Below, one piece after another: positions 6,107-7,445 of a DNA stretch of 7,445 nt. The translations under genes and the position numbers were made by a program. How positions within the stretch are numbered: position 1 is the stretch's first letter; each line of letters opens with the position of its first letter. The notes beneath the pieces are model-generated. The model did no database searches. It was not told the DNA's origin and worked only from the letters and a program-made list of their open reading frames with translations. The stretch comes from Armatimonadota bacterium (lineage in GTDB: Bacteria > Armatimonadota > Armatimonadia > Armatimonadales > Armatimonadaceae), in contig JACMIS010000942.1 in NCBI GenBank assembly GCA_014381035.1, forward strand, positions 1-7,445. Reading direction: 5' to 3'.

Positions 6107-6523
6107 CTACCACTCAGGGACTGCGCGAGATATGGACGCGTCATCACGGATGATGAAGCGGTTCCAGAAAAACTGGTTCCCCCGCTTGCCATAGTTTTGC
6201 GGGTTGGAGCGTTTGATCGTATCGCCGGGTTGCGGGACGTACTTTTGTGCCGGCCCACTCCAAACATGCTGGGTGTCTACTACCACAGCGAGTACGTCGG
6301 GCGCGGCGAGATAAACGTGGCGGATTTTCGGTTTGCCGGTCGCCATCCCATCCTGAACGCCTTGCACGAGTGCGGGTTGCATACCCTGATACGCAGGCTC
6401 AGCGGTGTTCTGCGCCAGAGCAGTTAAGGCGGGCAAAGCGGACCCCACGAGGCCAACCACCCTGAGGATGGTCCGCGTTGAAGGACGCTCCAGGCGGAGG
6501 CGTGACGGAGTATCATGTTGCAT
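6107..6523 (-). CDS. Exported 138-residue protein, probably an N-terminal fragment of a longer protein
   Basis: The product starts MQHDTPSRLRLERPS, then has a hydrophobic stretch VVGLVGSALPALTALA (22-37) ending in an ALA-Q cleavage motif, so it should be exported by Sec. The mature part (38-138) has strand-rich, folded-looking sequence (KIRHVYLAAPDVLAVVVD, then FFWNRFIIRDD) and stops abruptly after AVPEW. I do not recognise the family with certainty; it looks like the first domain of a larger secreted carbohydrate-active protein. Its TAG (6109-6107) lies in the same reading frame as the pyruvyl transferase, with one ACC codon between the stop and that gene's GTG. A truncation by deletion or a nonsense mutation is therefore possible. 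The ribosome-binding site is weak (AAGAAA region). It sits 107 bases after the beta-helix gene. Confidence 0.55.
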   Translation of the reverse strand: MQHDTPSRLRLERPSTRTILRVVGLVGSALPALTALAQNTAEPAYQGMQPALVQGVQDGMATGKPKIRHVYLAAPDVLAVVVDTQHVWSGPAQKYVPQPGDTIKRSNPQNYGKRGNQFFWNRFIIRDDASISRAVPEW

Positions 6524-6630
6524 AGCATTAGGTTTCTTGCGTGGTCAAATTCGGACCCGCGATTCCGACGAATGACCGCACGTGACATCGCGCATCAGGG
6601 GATATACGTCGGAATGTTTATCGGTTTCGA
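6524..6630. other. 107-bp spacer with a 9-bp inverted repeat
   Basis: ATTCCGACG (6562-6570) and CGTCGGAAT (6607-6615) are perfectly complementary across 36 bases. No T run follows, so termination after the beta-helix gene is not obvious. The minus strand has a TTGACC at about -35 spacing from the next start but no good -10 box. It may be an operator-like site or chance. Confidence 0.35.
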
Positions 6631-7445
6631 TTACTTTCCGGAAACGATTCGTGCCGGTGCCGATCCGAGTTGGTACGCCCCCCGGTCCGGCGCGATGGCT
6701 ACCGGACGTGGGTTGCCATCCAGGTCAAGAATGGGCAGTATCGCCCCCTGCCATCCCGATTTGAGTGCCGGGCTACCGGGTTTGACGTGGAAATCGGCGA
6801 CCTTGTGATCCGTGGAGGCATTCACGAACATCGGGTCGGCGACCATATCTCCTTCGCCGGTCAGTTTCGGAGCCAGTCCGCCGAAATAGACGTTGTGCGA
6901 GCGGGTGACGTTCTTGCTGTTCTGGTCGCCGCCGTCCTTGCCGACGGAGTTGATGGGCTGACCGGGGCGCGAAACCAGAATATTGTTCATCATCTTCATG
7001 TCGTCGGTGAGTTGCACGAAGATCTGCCCCCAGCCCAGTTCGGGCGACGCGCCGTTGTAATACGCCGTGTTGTTAATAATGTCAACGCGGTGAGCACGGA
7101 AGGCGTGAATCCCGGACCCGCCGTTGTTGAACGACACGTTGTTCTGGATCAGCGTCCGACCCAGATACGCCTGGTTCTTTTTCGGGTAGTAGTTACTGTC
7201 GACGATGATCCCGTTGCCGTCGGAGATCTTCTTGACATGTCCCCACTTCTCATAGCACCGGTTGCCGCTACTGACATTGTTACGCACCAGTGTTTTGTAT
7301 ACGTTGTCGGTCGCATCAAAATTCTTCGTGCCCAGGATCGAGATTCCCGAACCGGCATAGATCATCGTCCAGCAGTTATTACGCACGATATTGTTCTCGA
7401 CCGTCACCCAGTCGAAGTTGCCGGTACCCATCCCCGCGCCAGTGC
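6631..7445 (-). CDS. Right-handed parallel beta-helix protein, C-terminal 270 residues (5' end outside window)
   Basis: The frame is open to the right edge, so the ATG at 7431 is internal and the true start is missing. The visible part shows successive beta-helix coils with Asn-rich turns: VENNIVRNNCWTMIYAGSGI, LVRNNVSSGN, LIQNNVSFNNGGSGIHAFRA, DIINNTAYYNGASP and MMNNILVSRPGQ. After these comes the usual closing segment DPMFVNASTD, DFHVKPGSPALKSG and DLDGNPRPVAIAPDRGAYQLG. Such proteins include pectate-lyase-like and chondroitinase-like lyases, sugar epimerases and NosD-type proteins; the visible part does not contain residues that decide between them. The C-terminal block is common in secreted beta-helix proteins, so export is likely, but the N-terminus is not visible. 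It is the first gene seen of the minus-strand cluster and could supply unsaturated oligosaccharides for the GH105-like protein. Confidence 0.83.
   Translation of the reverse strand, partial: TGAGMGTGNFDWVTVENNIVRNNCWTMIYAGSGISILGTKNFDATDNVYKTLVRNNVSSGNRCYEKWGHVKKISDGNGIIVDSNYYPKKNQAYLGRTLIQNNVSFNNGGSGIHAFRAHRVDIINNTAYYNGASPELGWGQIFVQLTDDMKMMNNILVSRPGQPINSVGKDGGDQNSKNVTRSHNVYFGGLAPKLTGEGDMVADPMFVNASTDHKVADFHVKPGSPALKSGWQGAILPILDLDGNPRPVAIAPDRGAYQLGSAPARIVSGK

Noticed and set aside
5792..6427. 211-codon plus-strand ORF across the pyruvyl transferase start and exported fragment
   Set aside because: Antisense to two ORFs that have a family signature and a signal peptide respectively; no start signal.
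1..7445. CRISPR array or phage defence system
   Set aside because: No regularly spaced direct repeats and no nuclease, helicase or toxin-antitoxin-like ORF was seen.

Overview
The window reads as an accessory or island-edge stretch of an environmental bacterium with moderately high GC. Its main content is a block of carbohydrate-active genes, all on the minus strand. The mix of an alpha/alpha-toroid lyase-like protein, a GH88/GH105-like protein, a parallel beta-helix protein and a polysaccharide pyruvyl transferase, together with clear Shine-Dalgarno sites, is the sort of gene set seen in Planctomycetota, Verrucomicrobiota or Armatimonadota. That lineage guess is weak, because no housekeeping marker is present.

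Left part (1 to about 970): one end of a visibly AT-richer IS630-family insertion sequence. Its transposase is split into an N-terminal helix-turn-helix ORF and a DDE-domain frame that runs off the window. The two are separated by an A7 run and an extra in-frame TGA, so this copy looks dead or dependent on recoding.

Boundary (971-1058): the 3' half of a tRNA-Lys(CTT), from the anticodon stem to the discriminator base, with no 5' half. A 17-bp hairpin terminator with A and T runs on both sides follows directly. This is what the distal attachment site of a tRNA-integrating island looks like. It would put the island to the left and the old chromosome to the right. The alternative is a tRNA gene split by the IS. 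Positions 1059-1489 hold no convincing gene, only a GC-rich hairpin, a loose repeat and a 39-codon ORF without a ribosome-binding site.

Right part (1490-7445): read in the direction of transcription (right to left), the genes are a right-handed beta-helix protein (5' end outside the window); a 138-residue exported fragment; a polysaccharide pyruvyl transferase; a 575-residue toroid plus beta-sandwich protein resembling heparinase II/III lyases; an unrecognised 39-residue small ORF; and a 477-residue six-hairpin (GH88/GH105-like) protein. The last three are tightly coupled: a 4-nt ATGA overlap, then a 7-nt overlap, each start with its own good Shine-Dalgarno site. The lyase-like and GH105-like proteins have no signal peptide and probably act in the cytoplasm, whereas the 138-residue product is exported. 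A plausible overall role is synthesis, tailoring or turnover of a uronic-acid-rich, possibly pyruvylated polysaccharide. The most unusual points are the coupled small ORF, the degenerate GH105 active-site motifs, the exported fragment that is in frame with the pyruvyl transferase across a single TAG, and the tRNA half-gene.
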